Source: Limnephilus marmoratus (Eukaryota > Arthropoda > Insecta > Trichoptera > Limnephilidae). From it: 64,000 bases of DNA. The position numbers and the translations under genes are program-made. The notes under the pieces were generated by a model, which was not told the origin of the DNA, ran no database searches, and was given only the letters and a program-made list of their open reading frames with translations. Position 1 is the first letter of the stretch, and each line of letters begins with the position of its first letter. Shown here one piece after another: positions 20,121 to 31,343 of this stretch. The stretch lies in contig OU862933.1 in assembly GCA_917880885.1 (NCBI GenBank), positions 5,131,452 through 5,195,451 of the forward strand, read 5' to 3'.

Positions 20121-20325
20121 AATTATCTATATACTAGCTGAAGTCCCGGCGATGACCGGGCTTTACACAAGGTTTTCGAAATCAAATATAGACATTGACC
20201 TTCCTCTTGTTTTGGAGGTTACATTTGCAAAATTTCATTAACCTCGGCGTAAAACTGTAGATTTGCATACATATCAAACCTACACCTTCCGCTTGCCAGC
20301 CCGTTCGTCCACCACATACAGATTT

Positions 20326-20955
20326 TCTAACTAACTAACCATCACGCCGTTTCCCCGCAGGGGTAGGCAGAGAGGACGGACCGCCAAACAACTCGATCTT
20401 GGCACACACTCCTTGCCTCGTTCACATTCATACATCGTCTCATACATGCTTTTCTATTATTCCGACTCTTCACATGGCCCGACTCAAGTATCTGATTCAC
20501 TTGGTCGTGCCATGTCTTCCTCGGGCGTCCCCGATTTCTTCTTCCATTCACATTTGCGTCATATATTCTCCTTACACTCCTTTCCTCGTTCATTCGCTCT
20601 ACATGCCCAAACCATCTGAGCGTCCCTTTCTTAATCTTACTCATCACGCTTACATCAGCCTTGCATTCTTCGCGGATCTCTACATTTCTCACACGATCGT
20701 ACATGGTTTTACCACACATACGCCTCAGGGATTTCATTTCAACAGCATTCAGTCTACTTTCATCCTTCCTCTGCCAGTTCCATGCCTCACTGCCACACAT
20801 CAGGGTAGGTACCAGCACTCCATTACGTACGGCTAACTTCGCTTCTTTGGACAGTTTTTTGTTGGCGCCAAGGCGTTCAGTCGCCCATTAATAGAGTTGC
20901 CTGTATTACCCTTCTTTCGATATCTCTGTCAGTCCTTCCATCTCTATCTCCTTTA
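20326..20955 (-). mobile_element. RTE-like LINE 3' fragment, copy 1
   Basis: Homologous along its length to 32836-33452 (plus strand). The 3' end is CCTGCGGGGAAACGGCGTG, then a TGG and TTAG repeats as tail (TAACTAAC on the plus strand). Short 3' UTR and tandem-repeat tail fit RTE-type elements. Confidence 0.75.
20342..20818 (-). pseudogene. RTE-like reverse transcriptase C-terminal tail
   Basis: 158 residues: VPTLMCGSEAW at the start, EMKSLRRMCGKTMYDRVRN, a GTLRWFGHVERM block, GRPRKTWHDQV and a final VVWRSVLSAYPCGETA. This is the typical last part of RTE-like ORF2 after the RT domain. The catalytic RT and the endonuclease are absent, so it cannot act. Compared with the copy at 32836-33452 it has CGS for YGS and a few more changes, but remains open to its stop at the 3' tail. 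Confidence 0.75.
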
Positions 20956-21140
20956 TATATTATATATTTATATATCAATTTACATAAAACCTTGACAAAT
21001 TATATACCTCAACCTTCCTCATAAATCACTCTATCTATTGGTGAAAACCGCATGAAAATCCGTTCAGTAGTTTTTGAGTTTATCGCGAACAGACCGACAC
21101 ACGGACGCGGCGGAGGACTTTAATTTATAATATGTAGAAC

Positions 21141-23014
21141 CAGTGGCGGACTAAGGGGGGGCGGGGGGGGCGGTCCGCCCGGGCCCCCAGTCTTGGGGGG
21201 CCCCCAAACGTCTCCATGTTCCCTTGATCAAACCCTAAACCAGGCTTTAAGACACCACTGTAATTTTATTTTCTTTTTTTATGGTAAATTTTCCTCGTCT
21301 GCTATCATAGTCAGGGCCTGATTAAACATGTCGGGGCCCCAACTCAATGCACGTCTCGGGGCTCCTTTACCATAAAAATTCCCTAGCCGATGCGTGGCCC
21401 CTAGGCAGTGGCCTACACTGCCTTGTGGACAATACGGCCATTGCTTGAACATGTCGGGGCCCCTAGGCAAAGCACGTCTCGGGACCCTTTACCCTAGAAT
21501 CCCCTACCCAATGCGGGACCCCTAGGCAATCTCGGGGCACATCTCGGGGCCCTTTACCCTAGAATCAACTACCCAATGCGGAGGCCCTCGGCAGTTGCCT
21601 ACACGTCTTATGGATAATGCTGTAATGGCTATAGTGACTGGATTATCGAACAGTTTAAGACTTGGTGCATGGCTTGGTGCATGCAAATAAGATATATAGT
21701 TTATCTAATACGTTGTCAACCAAGTTGAAAATAAGGTTAATTCAATATACAAACTGTTTAAAACGGTTTCATATATGATGCTGTATCTTCGTCAATTTTA
21801 CGAATTTGGTGAAAGCGTTATTAACAAATGCATCTTTTGGAAAATGAAATAAAAAGTGACAATTTTTTTTTAGTGTCCTGGTGCCTTTAAAATATGCTTA
21901 GTACCTATTTAAGAGGTGGTTTTGAGTTAGGAGGACCCTCACAAACATCATCCTATACATATAAAATAGGAATAAATAAATACAGCCTGAACCGGTATTT
22001 TACAATTTTTAAAATAAAATTACTACTACTAATCTTTCTGATGTCTGTACAGTTTTAGTTCCAGTTTCACTTATGTATTGCACTTCATATTTTTTTACTA
22101 TCTTAGGCCCTTTGATGAAGGCTATCTTATCATTACAGATAATAAAGATAGTAATAAAATAGGTAAGTAATTAAAAAGATTCAGTGGTGGACTAACGGGG
22201 GGGAGGGAGGCGGAAGGGGCGGCCTCTGGTCCCCGGGGGCCTCCAAACGCCTCCATGTTTCCTTGATTAAATCCTAAATAATGATTTAAAATTGATTAAA
22301 TCCTAAAATGTTCGTAATTTTTTTTCATCTCATTTTCTGAAGTTAAAGAGTTACGCGAAATGTTTTTTATAGCATTTCATGTGAAACCGTTTGAAATAGT
22401 GTGTATGTTGAATTATCCTTCAGCAAAACTTTGAATGCGTTTTTCCAGAAACTTTTTTAACTCGTTTTTCAACCTGGTTGACAACATATTAAAAAAAGCT
22501 TTACATCCGCCTGTATGCATTTTATTCCATTTGCATTTACTTTTGCATCTACCAAGTCAGTAGGCCCTTCATAAAAAAATCCCTATGTGGTGCAATAGTG
22601 ACTGGATTTTCTAACAGTTTAAGACTTGGTGCATTGTCAACCAGGTTGAAAAACATAGTTTCGAGAAAAACGCGATGAAGGTTTTGCTGAAGGATAATTC
22701 ATCATACAAACTGTTTAAAACTTTTTTATTAATTTTCTTAGAATTTCCTTGAATCTTTAGGTGATAGCATTATTAACAAATGCAACTTTTAGAAAATGAA
22801 GAAAAAAAAAGTTTTTTTGTCGCAGTGCCCTAGTGCCTTAAAGCCTTGTTTAGGATTTGACCAAGCGAACACGGAGGCGTTTGGTGGTCCCCCAGGACCA
22901 GAGGCCGGTGTGAACTGAATAAAATCTTGTAAAATTACATCAACTTTTTAAACTAGGGGTGGGGCTCATTCAGCTTTGCCGCCCCGGGCCTCTGACGGGC
23001 TTAGTCCGCCACTG
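21141..23014. mobile_element. hAT-like element with CAGTGGCGGACTAAG ends, 1,874 bp
   Basis: The first 15 bp, CAGTGGCGGACTAAG, are repeated exactly in inverted form at the right end. Flanks TGTAGAAC (21133-21140) and TGTAGAGA (23015-23022) agree at 6 of 8 positions, fitting a mutated 8-bp duplication. No transposase frame remains. Inside are G/C-rich subterminal tracts, a second end-like copy at 22183 (CAGTGGTGGACTAAC), and an inverted repeat pairing about 22395-22490 with 22625-22720. Ends beginning CAGTGG with 8-bp duplications suggest hAT. Confidence 0.72.
21325..21600. repeat. Tandem GGGGCCCCTAGGCA-type repeats
   Basis: Two to three degenerate units of about 120 bp inside the 21141-23014 element, each with CGGGGCCCC, GCACGTCTCGGG, CTTTACC.TAGAAT and CCTACCCAATGCG. 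Confidence 0.6.
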
Positions 23015-23129
23015 TGTAGAGATATATACAAATTTAGGTTCCGATGTTTGTGTCCGCAAATCTCGTAAAGTAATCCATGGATTGACTCAAAAATTTTACA
23101 TAACATTGCATTTTAGCAGAAGAGCGTTT

Positions 23130-23411
23130 CTATATATATAATGGTAAGCTCTGGCATTATGAAATTTTAGTGAGTGGTTTGAAAATGTGTGTGTTTCATA
23201 TATTTTAGCGGCAATGAGAGAAGGAAGGAGGAGGAGGATAACGAAGGAGGTGGGGTTCGCGGGAAGGGTGACGAAGGAGGGGAAAGGCGGGGCAGGTGAA
23301 AGGGGAACGCGGGGGGGAAGGGGACGTGGAAGGGAAAGACATGGGAATGGACATACGTTCAACAATTTATTTCTTTGAACGGCATTTCAACGCGTGCCTG
23401 GTACCAGCTGA
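23130..23411 (+). mobile_element. Helitron 3' portion, copy E
   Basis: Has the GAGCTCTGGCATTATGAAA-like segment of copy B, a purine-rich tract (23215-23340), a hairpin GGCATTTCAACGCGTGCC and a terminal CCAGCTGA before T, which still fits CTRR. The start is not clear. Confidence 0.55.
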
Positions 23412-24059
23412 TAATTAGAATAAAATTTTTGTCCACACGGTTCACTCAGCCAAGTAACCTCATGTATGTATATATTTCATATATATATCCAACACCAAAT
23501 TATTTTTTAAGTTTTTAGTTGAAAAAAATCACCGGTGACCATAATATTAGGTTATCTTCATTTTTTACCCCAAATTACCTTAGAAAGCACTGTTATTTAT
23601 TTATTTTTTTACGCCAAAAAAGGTTTTTTATAAAAGTGATATATGTATTCAGTGTATACTATATACACAAGGATATTTATCTGCAGTATGTAAGAAATTA
23701 CAGTAATTAATGTAGATATAATTATAAAGTGGAAAGAAAATAAATGTTATGAATATGTAAAAAAAAAATAATATAGGCATGTCAGGTACGTCTCTCATCA
23801 CCCTGTATATTAGAGGTCAAACATCATCATTTTCCCTTCAAATTTATCCCACAAAGGCGTTAAACACAAACAGGGTTTTCTTGGAAAAAAATACAATAAT
23901 TTATTCAATATCCCAAAAATATCCTTGGGCCACGTAAAGGGTGATTTGAAAGGTTGAATTTCTTCTTTATTCTGTGGATTGAGTTGACTTACATTACATT
24001 TTCTTGAATCACACACAGTGGGTTCTGGGTCGACATTTTTCTATTTATTTTTTTAGAAA
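23412..24059. other. Spacer with repeat scraps
   Basis: Includes AAAAATCACCGGTGACC, CCCCAAATTACC and, near 23785, GTACGTCTCTCATCACCCTG. These parallel 12350-12650 in order, so this is a second copy of the same unnamed element. No gene seen. Confidence 0.45.
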
Positions 24060-25010
24060 TATGGTTCAGTAGGTTCAAGTCGCAAAATTTGGGCTATTAA
24101 GGCTCCATAGTAAGCGTTCAAAAAGAAGAAGAAGGTGGTTTGAAAGGGAGATATGTAAATATGAATATTAGAGGGAGCGCGCTAATATTAAAAAAACGAT
24201 CATATTTAGAGCGAATTTCTTAACCCGTAATCACAGGAGACCATATTTGTCCCAACGCACATAGGTCTCATATAAAACGCTGTAACTCCCTTACTATCAT
24301 AGTTAGAAATATGCTGTAATCGGTGTTAGAAAGGAAAAATACCACGCTTTATGTTCCAATCTAAAAAAAGGCCACCAAAAAGTAAAATGTACACTTTTAT
24401 TTACAAAATTTTTGAATTACAAATTGAAAAAAATTGAAACTTCGGGAATTTTTTATAAATTATTTTTACATAGAGCGACAAAAAAGTGAGGTTACAATAT
24501 CTGTTTGTTATACATTGTCTAATAAAATATGTATATGTTTTTATTTTTTTTATTATCAGTAACTTTAGTTAGAAAAAACGTAAGGTGAGCCATTTTGAAA
24601 ACTTTTTACTTTTGTTTGCAAAATTTTTATAATTAAAAAAAGAATTTTTTTTCGAATTCTATAATTTGAAAGCGTATTTCATTGCCTATCTAAAACAGTT
24701 TTTGGATTTTGAATGTGCTCAGAAATATTCCAAATATTTGCATTTTATTGTAAAGCGAAAATATTTTGACTATCTGAAAAAAATGCCAAATTTTTGAAGG
24801 GTTGTAGCATTTAAAACTGTAAAAATTTTCATACCCATGACATGTTAAATAACAGAACCAAATGTATTTTTATTAATTTTTGGAGTTTGCTTTACGATTT
24901 TTTTCCATCGAAGGAATTTCATATAATTATCGTTTCGGCTCAACAAATGTATAGATAATATCTTTAAAAAAACATATAATTTTTTAAGAACTTAAAAACA
25001 TAATGGGAAT
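24060..25010 (+). repeat. Dispersed repeat Z, copy 1
   Basis: Blocks shared with 32520-32700 (ACCCGTAATCACAGGAGACC, TTGTCCCA) and with 33520-33900 (AAAAGAAGAAG, GAGCGCGCTAA, ATTTTTGGAG followed by ACGATTTTTTTC, and TTTTTTAAGA). AT-rich, no coding domain. Confidence 0.55.
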
Positions 25011-25982
25011 AACAAACAAGGAAAATAAGTTATAAATCAGAAGAAATTCGAAATGCCGGGTCTTAAGAGGAATGACCGCGCCGCCGTTTTCAGGCAAACT
25101 GAATGCGCGAAAGAGTTTTATGGCAAATTTATTCTGTGTTCCTCTAGGCTCTAGGTCAATACTTGGCAACAAATTGTATTGGGAAGGTTGTATTTACAGA
25201 AGGTAGTGGTGAGATTGAGTTGTAGTTCACTTTGTTGTTATATTTATTTCACTTAGAATAATAACTTTTGTGATGAGAATTCAATCGGGTTTTTTATACG
25301 CGGTTTATGCGTTCATCGCATGACCGTACTTAATTCGTCCGCATTTTTTTAGTAGAGATTTTTTTTATAATTATCATTAACTCGCAAGTAATTGCCAAAG
25401 TTGCCTCTAAAATAAAATAAAAATGATTTCTTTAATTATCTATATTATACAATTTAAAACACAAATAAATAAAGTAAAACATATCCGTACTGGATATTTT
25501 CTGTACCTTTTGATTAAAAAAAATGATTTTTCAGTTTGGTTAAGTATTTTCGTTTCAAATCCAAAATTAAGTTTTGCATGAAAAGAGCTTCGCTGCCGTT
25601 CCCCTTAAAAGAGTCGTTGCTGTTAATGCTTACAATTTTATAGGAGGTTTTCCCCGTACCTATCTGATAAATAAATAAAGGCTTTCACAAATATTTCAGT
25701 AGAGTATGTAGGCAGGTACCGCTTGAAAATTTCATTATCCATTATTTAATACCAGATTTTTATTCTTTGGTCGATGTTCAATGTTCATACGCCATTTAAC
25801 TATTTCAAACAATGTTTAAAATACAGTACCTACCTACAAGCTGGGAAACTTAACTTTGCAGGTTATCAAATGAGGAACTAAAGATACACAGATTTTTTTA
25901 TCCACATGTGTTTTAATGGAAAACTTATATTTATTTTATTTTTTACTGAATAAGTTAAACCTCAAATTGTAATATTTTATTT
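25011..25982. other. No gene recognised
   Basis: AT-rich DNA without ORFs of interest or clear repeats, apart from short ACCTACCTAC strings. Confidence 0.4.
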
Positions 25983-26140
25983 TTTAAATACTTATATTGA
26001 GGGATCAGTGGGATTTATAGGTCCAATTAGGAGTTCCACCGAGCCGAACCCTCTGAAATGAAAATATCTGGAGTCGGTGAATTATTTTCCCGTTTGGTCG
26101 CTTTGACATTATGTTCTTGTATTATTTTGTATTTATTATA

Positions 26141-26387
26141 CAGTCGGAAGTCGCTAATCCGGACCCCCGTTACTTCGGTGTACGCTGTAATCCGGACGGG
26201 TGCGTGCGTGTCAATATTCAATCATTTGCCGTCACTCGTTAATTAACTTTTACTTTTTTTTTCATGTTTAAGTGCCCAAATTTCTTACAAGTTTGAATTT
26301 TTTATAAGTACATACATTTGTTCGTACATACATATTCTAGCCTAAATTGACTTTAAATTTTTACTTTAATAAATGAAACCCAAGTAC
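26141..26387 (+). mobile_element. Pogo/Tigger-like terminal region
   Basis: Begins CAGTCGGAAGTCGCTAATCC directly after TA, with a nearby inverted echo (CTGTAATCCGGAC). This matches the style of pogo-type Tc1/mariner ends. Only one end is visible, so the copy is partial or internally deleted. Confidence 0.45.
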
Positions 26388-26623
26388 TTAGGGGCCGTTC
26401 AAGTATTACGTAAAGCACTTGGGGGGGGGGTCTTGAGAAACGTTACTGTGCGTTACGAGGGGGGGGGGTTCGAAAAACGCGTTACGTAACATGTTTTTCT
26501 TTATTTTGTGTAAAAAAGACTAGGGAATTAAAATCTTCCAAGTTGGCAATCCTTTTCGTTCTCGAAATCTCTTGTTTTATTTATCACCGCAAACGCGATT
26601 AAAACAAGAATAAAGATATTTAA

Positions 26624-27915
26624 CCCTTTGATTAGTGAGTTATTTTTTTGTCATCTACATCGTGGGAGTGAGTTATTTTTCAAGTTTTTCTTAATTTTTT
26701 AATCGATTTAATTAATTATCTTCTTACCTTGTTTTACTACACAAGTTAATTTCGGAGCTTTTTTATTACTATATATAACCCTTTCTTATTGAATAAGTAA
26801 GCATTACGTAAATTTAGTTGGACAAATTCAGTGGTTCTCAACATTTTACAAATAGTGTTGCGAAAAAAAATTTTTTTATAAAAAATGAAATGTACAGTAC
26901 CTAATAAAAAGTCATAAAACATGATACTAAAAATAAAAATAAATTATAAATTCAGTGGTTCTCAACATTTTACAAATAGTTTCTTTTTTTAAATAAAAAT
27001 ATTTATAAAAGCAGAAATGTACTGTAATAAAAACATAATACTAAAAATAAAAATAAGATATAAATTCAGTGGTTCTCAACATGGGAATAATATTAGATTT
27101 AAATAACTAGCTAAAATATTCTTTTCGTGTGGTATTCCTCAAAACACGGATACATACATAATGGAACATTACATCCAACACACATAAATTTTGTGTCCTT
27201 CCTTTGCTCTGGACGAATTTTGGAATTACTGCACACAAAACATCTCCTACGTGTCCTACCTACGGTAGCAACGGTAGCGCCCTACTGTTGCTACGCCGTA
27301 TGCCCCGGGCACGATGGATTCCTGAAAGCGAACTGGAATTGATTTCTGGAACTGAACAAAAGTGCTTGACGACTGCGCTTTATTTTATTTTCTTGTTTAT
27401 AAATAAAAATAATAATTTTTGAAAACACTATTTGTAAAATGTTTGTGAGCCACTGGATTAGTCCACTTTTTTATTTTTAGTTTTATCCCTTTATTATTGT
27501 ACATTTCTTTCTATATAAATAAATTAATTAAAATTTTTGAAAACTTTTTATTTGTAAAATGTTGAGAGCCACTGGATTAGCCCATTTTTTTTATTTTTAG
27601 TATTATCCCTTTATTATTGTACATTTCTTTCTATATAAATAAATTAATTAAAATTTTTGAAAACTTTTTATTTGTAAAATGTTGAGAGCCACTGGATTAC
27701 GTAATCTGTAACGTGAAATGCGTAACAATTTTGGTAAAAACATGTAAAAATGTTTGACAAATATATTTGTATTATCTATAAATCATAATTGAATCGAAAT
27801 TACATACACGGCATAGAAAAAACTAAATAAAGTCGTGCTGCCGCACGTATGCGACAATACTCTATTTGGATCGTCCGAGTGCTGCCGCATACGTGCGACA
27901 ATACTCCTCAAAGGG
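26624..27915. mobile_element. piggyBac-like element, TTAA-flanked, 1,292 bp
   Basis: Ends CCCTTTGATTAGTGAG and, inverted, CCCTTTGAGGAGTAT, with TTAA at 26620-26623 and 27916-27919. CCCTTTG ends and TTAA duplication are diagnostic of piggyBac. It is nested in the TTA-flanked element and contains the hAT-like element below. A 72-codon frame at 27127-27342 is unassigned. Confidence 0.78.
26829..27694. mobile_element. hAT-like element with triplicated ends
   Basis: The end sequence CAGTGGTTCTCAACATTTTA occurs three times on the left, at 26829, 26953 and (shorter) 27067, and three times inverted on the right, ending at 27455, 27574 and 27694. Units are 114-124 bp. CAGTGGTTCTCAA is a common hAT-type end. 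No matching 8-bp duplication was found. Confidence 0.65.
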
Positions 27916-28246
27916 TTAAGCGACTTTCCAGTACTTTGCGCAACTTAATCGTGACTTTCAGGTAAAAATTGTCACTTGGGCGTTACGTAACGTTTAGGGG
28001 GGGGGGGCGGATACGGAAAAACGTTACGGCGCGTTACATGTGGGGGAGGGGGGGTCAAAAATCTTTACAAATTGCGTAACGTAATACTTGAAAGCTCCCT
28101 TATATAGTGCAAGTGCATAACGTGGATTGACTAGGTGATCATTTGTGAAAAAGTACGTGAAAGGGTTAAGTTTTTCCTGCGGGAATGATTTAACCCGGAC
28201 ATAAAATCTGAAGCGTGAAGACAATATTCATAATGGTATAATTATA

Positions 28247-28385
28247 ATTATAAGTGGTGAGCTCCGCCCCGGCAAGGCAAAGGTTCTGGGTTCGTTTCCT
28301 AGATGTGAATGTATCTTTTTCTGATTTTTGGTTTCAGATTTTCATTTGAGTGTCACTTATATTGTCTTCGTTAATTTGTAGCAAT
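28247..28385 (+). mobile_element. tRNA-derived SINE
   Basis: The head has AGTGGTGAGCTCCGCC and a B-box-like GGGTTCGTTTCC. The body ATCTTTTTCTGATTTTT, TTTCAGATTTTC, CACTTATATTGTCTTC follows and is the same as the arms of the palindrome at 31161-31343. Pol III origin is inferred from the box-like motifs. Confidence 0.6.
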
Positions 28386-29189
28386 CGGACGTGCTACGTA
28401 AACTTGTAAAAGAAAACACTAGAATTAACCTTTCATAGTTTTTACTGAGAATTAAAATTCACAATGTTATCGGAATACGGAGCGTGACAGTAGTAAAATA
28501 ACGGGACCATTTGTTTTGGCTTGCTGTTCTAAAGACTAATGTACAAGGAATTTGAATGCTCCGGTACTTTCCATAAGGTGCGACGATATGCCAAATATTT
28601 CAGCGCAGGTAGGTAAGTACTTCTCCGTGTTCAGTGTTGTTGTGGCTCAACGTTTTGTTGAGCGTTGGCTCGCCACAAATTAAAGAAAACCTATACACTG
28701 GCGATTAACGCCACACTGCAATGTTATATACTATATCAACATGTATGTACGTTCATTTAAAATTTAAAAAGACTTCAGCTTTGAATCCAGACCAATTAAA
28801 AATCATCGGGAATCCCTAAAAAATTACCTTTCATAAAAATAATTCCGTAATATTATTATGCACTTAATTAAAGCCCACAAAGAGCATCGCATTCATCATT
28901 CAGAATTCAATCAAAAGGCTGCACTTTGGGAGCTTTTAGCGGATAAAATTAATCAGCCCGTCAAATAGTTGCTGCCGTGCTTGTCCAATTATTATTTAAC
29001 TGAACTCGGCGCTGCCATCCTTAAATATCCGAGGCAATAAAATAAATTAAAAGGGGATTTGGCAGAATGTAGCTTTAATCCACGTCCACGTGTAGTACAA
29101 CCTGTCGAACAGAGGTGAACTGACTGACAATAAGAAATAGGCAATAAAATTTGAAAAATATCGGTAATAAGTAAAGTAATCAAAATGGA
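28386..29189. other. No gene recognised
   Basis: Ordinary AT-rich sequence with no structure I can support. Confidence 0.4.
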
Positions 29190-29820
29190 GTGATTTTGGT
29201 TTGAAAATTAAATCGCTTAGAAATAATTTAGGAACACTGGGAGTAGAACGTATATTTGCCTTTGAAACAATCGAGTATTTTTTTATTAGTCTTTTTATAA
29301 GCTCAGGAAAATAAAGTATCACGCCTCACGCCCATAAAAACTGCTTTAGAGTTCAAAATGTCCTATATACGAGTCCCTTTTAGGTTATGGTTTTGATTAT
29401 ATAATGTGAAAAATTAAATTCTTCGGAAAACTATCGCTGAAGATTATGTATTTGTGCCTGAGTTTCGCATTTTGCCGGCTTTTTGGAGACGTTTTTTTTG
29501 ATAAATGAAAATAGGCGGCTGGTGTTAAATTGGAATTTAAACCTTATCGTCATCTTCATAAGGAGTGTTATTGTTAGCAACCCGATCTTGAATTTAACAT
29601 ATGGGAACGTACCCATACTACGTGACCAACTTTTTGCAATTCCCCCCCCCCCCCCCCTTCCCCCCCCCCCCACCGGTTACCAAAACCCTTAGCAACCCGC
29701 CGCTCATTTGTACCAAGCGTGACATTTTGAAGACCCCCCCCCCCTAAACGTGTCACGTAGTATGGGTACGTTCCCTATCATGGTACATCGCCTTAATATC
29801 TTTTAAAACGCGTCGATGCG
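29190..29820 (+). repeat. Dispersed repeat Y, copy 2
   Basis: Collinear with the reverse complement of 10805-11290, including ACTGGGAGTAGAAC, TAGTCTTTTTATAAGC, GGTTATGGTTTT, TGTGCCTGAGTTTCG and GTGTTATTGTTAGCAACCCG. It is interrupted by the MITE at 29603-29775. Confidence 0.6.
29603..29775. mobile_element. MITE, 173 bp, GGGAACGTACCCATACTACG ends
   Basis: Perfect inverted ends of 24 bp starting GGGAACGTACCCATACTACG, with TAT on both sides. Two long C tracts (about 29642-29672 and 29736-29746) fill the interior. A lone right end of the same family is at 60572-60614. Confidence 0.8.
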
Positions 29821-29829
29821 TAATTGCGT

Positions 29830-30429
29830 AGCGGCTGCAAAAGTTTTTTAAACCTTTGTTTGTCAAACCAATTTTTTTAAAAAGTAAAAAATAATCGAAA
29901 TGAAAAAGTTTATTTGAATCCTCTGTATGAATGAGATTCGCCAGTTTCCAGCTTTTTTTAAATTCCTTTATTTTTACCAATTTCTACATTTGATATATAT
30001 ACATACAATGAAATGGGTGACCGCACAACTCAGAATGAACTCAACTCAACACCTTTGAAAATTTATTAAAAGTGATGAAAAAAAAATAATAAAAATTGGT
30101 TAAATAGGTTACGTTTAGTTAGGTTATGGGCTATTTTTTTCATAGCTTTTAATGACTTTTTAAAGAGATGTTATTTCTGAGTTGGCATGGAACCATGAAA
30201 TGATATGAATAATGGGAATCTATTAAGAAGGTGCAGTAATATAATTATACAAAAAAATACCTAAAAAGAAACAATCAGGGGACATATAAATCAGACACAG
30301 GAAGTTTATAATTAAAATTTGTCTAAACAGTTTGTAAAAAAGTATATACAATACTCAGTTGTGAAAAGCACGAAGTGATATAAAATAAATTAGTAATGTT
30401 TCAACATCCGTTTTGTTAAGCCATAATTT
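29830..30429. other. No gene; one dispersed repeat block
   Basis: 30040-30215 (AAAAGTGATGAAAA, GGTTAAATAGGTTACG, GGTTATGGGCTATTT) matches the reverse complement of 57665-57815. Otherwise nothing seen. Confidence 0.45.
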
Positions 30430-30963
30430 TAACTACTATAACACAATTGTTGGTAAAAGGTTATTTATTTAAGAAAGTAAGTTCACAGATCACATAATAT
30501 GGTAAAAATAGTCACAATGTATCAATTCACTAATTAACTGAGCAAGGGATCGGAGGGAACCTTGCCGTTAGGCTTTGGGAACAACAAAAGCTGACTGTGG
30601 TTCTGCTTAGAGGGTCGTACCATAGGACGAAGCGCAACTAAGGCAGCAGTCGGGGGTCTGGTTGGTGCTTTACTTATGGTAGTAGAATACTCCTTAGAGG
30701 GTCGTGCCAGAGGACGAAGCGCAACTAAGAAAGCGTACTAGCCAAGAGCGAGCTGCAGACGAACTGACTGATTTAGGGCGCGCAGCCTGTTATATAGCCC
30801 ATTCCTTGTTGCGGGGTGTGGTTTATGTAGCGGCTCGAGGGTGGGAGATGCGCAGAAGGCGTCGGCGCATCCTGGTTTGCTTAGGGGTGGGTGAGCAGGA
30901 TGGCGCTGTACGGGGGAAAGAGATGGTGTAGTGGCAAGCGTAAAAACGGCGCGCTACACTACA
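30430..30963 (-). mobile_element. Candidate solo LTR, minus strand
   Basis: Read on the minus strand from 30963: TGTAGTGTAGCGCGCC, a GC-rich U3, TATATAA at about 30796-30790, an arthropod initiator TCAGTCAGT at 30771-30763 about 27-30 nt further on, then AATAAA-type signals near 30465. The GC content contrasts with the neighbours. The 3' border and target duplication could not be fixed, so this is a candidate. Confidence 0.5.
30606..30729 (+). repeat. Two 37 bp direct repeats in the candidate LTR
   Basis: CTTAGAGGGTCGTACCATAG and the following GACGAAGCGCAACTAAG at 30606-30642 recur with two changes at 30693-30729. Confidence 0.8.
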
Positions 30964-31160
30964 TATTTTAAATATTGTGGTAATTTAGTTGTCCCTTGAA
31001 TTTTTTTCGGTAAAAGATTGAAAGTAAGAGGTCCAATAAAACTGCTGTGTGTTTGCATTTGTTTGGTATTCGTTTGTGGGGTATAAAATACATTATTATT
31101 TCTAATATTGATTCTTTTTAAATTTTTTCGAATATGTTTTTGTTTTTAAAGATATATTTC

Positions 31161-31343
31161 ATATTTAATTAAATGAAGACAATATAAGCGAAACTCAATC
31201 GAAAATCTGAAAACAGAAAAATCAGAAAAAGATATTGACACATCTGGGACATCGTCCCAGATGTGTCAATATCTTTTTCTGATTTTTCTGTTTTCAGATT
31301 TTCGATTGAGTTTCGCTTATATTGTCTTCATTTAATTAAATAT
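31161..31343. repeat. Perfect palindrome, 90 bp arms, 3 bp loop
   Basis: 31161-31250 is the exact reverse complement of 31254-31343, with loop ATC. I checked every base. The arms are the body of the SINE at 28247-28385 (TTTCTGATTTTTCTG, TTATATTGTCTTCATT). It is a head-to-head pair of SINE 3' parts. Confidence 0.92.

Larger units (their letters stand above)
20134..23022 (-). mobile_element. Helitron family D, interrupted twice
   Basis: Minus-strand 3' end at 20134: hairpin CCCGGTCATCGCCGGG, then ACTTCAGCTAG and T. The 5' end region near 21050-21138 has CCGCGTCCGTGTGTCGG, GAACGGATTTTCATGCGG and TCTACATATTATAA. An RTE fragment (20326-20955) and a hAT-like element (21141-23014) are inserted in it; the hAT-like insertion hit the 5' terminus itself. 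Confidence 0.65.
26391..28099. mobile_element. Harbinger-type element, TTA-flanked, 1,709 bp
   Basis: Left end GGGGCCGTTCAAGTATTACG and right end (inverted) GGGAGCTTTCAAGTATTACG, with TTA at 26388-26390 and 28100-28102. Subterminal parts alternate GTTACGTAAC and G tracts. Its centre is occupied by a piggyBac-like element. No transposase remains. Confidence 0.75.
25983..28240 (+). mobile_element. R2-like LINE 3' end, interrupted
   Basis: The first 24 codons (TYIEGSVGFIGPIRSSTEPN..., then a stop) match the C-terminus encoded on the minus strand at 53595-53660. The 3' UTR follows to about 26140 and resumes at 28100 (TATATAGTGCAAGTGCATAA... AACCCGGACAT) in the same order as the reverse complement of 53400-53580. 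A pogo-like end and a Harbinger-like element lie between the halves. Confidence 0.7.

Noticed and set aside
20399..20836. Plus-strand frame opposite the RTE fragment
   Set aside because: Antisense shadow of a recognised RT C-terminus.
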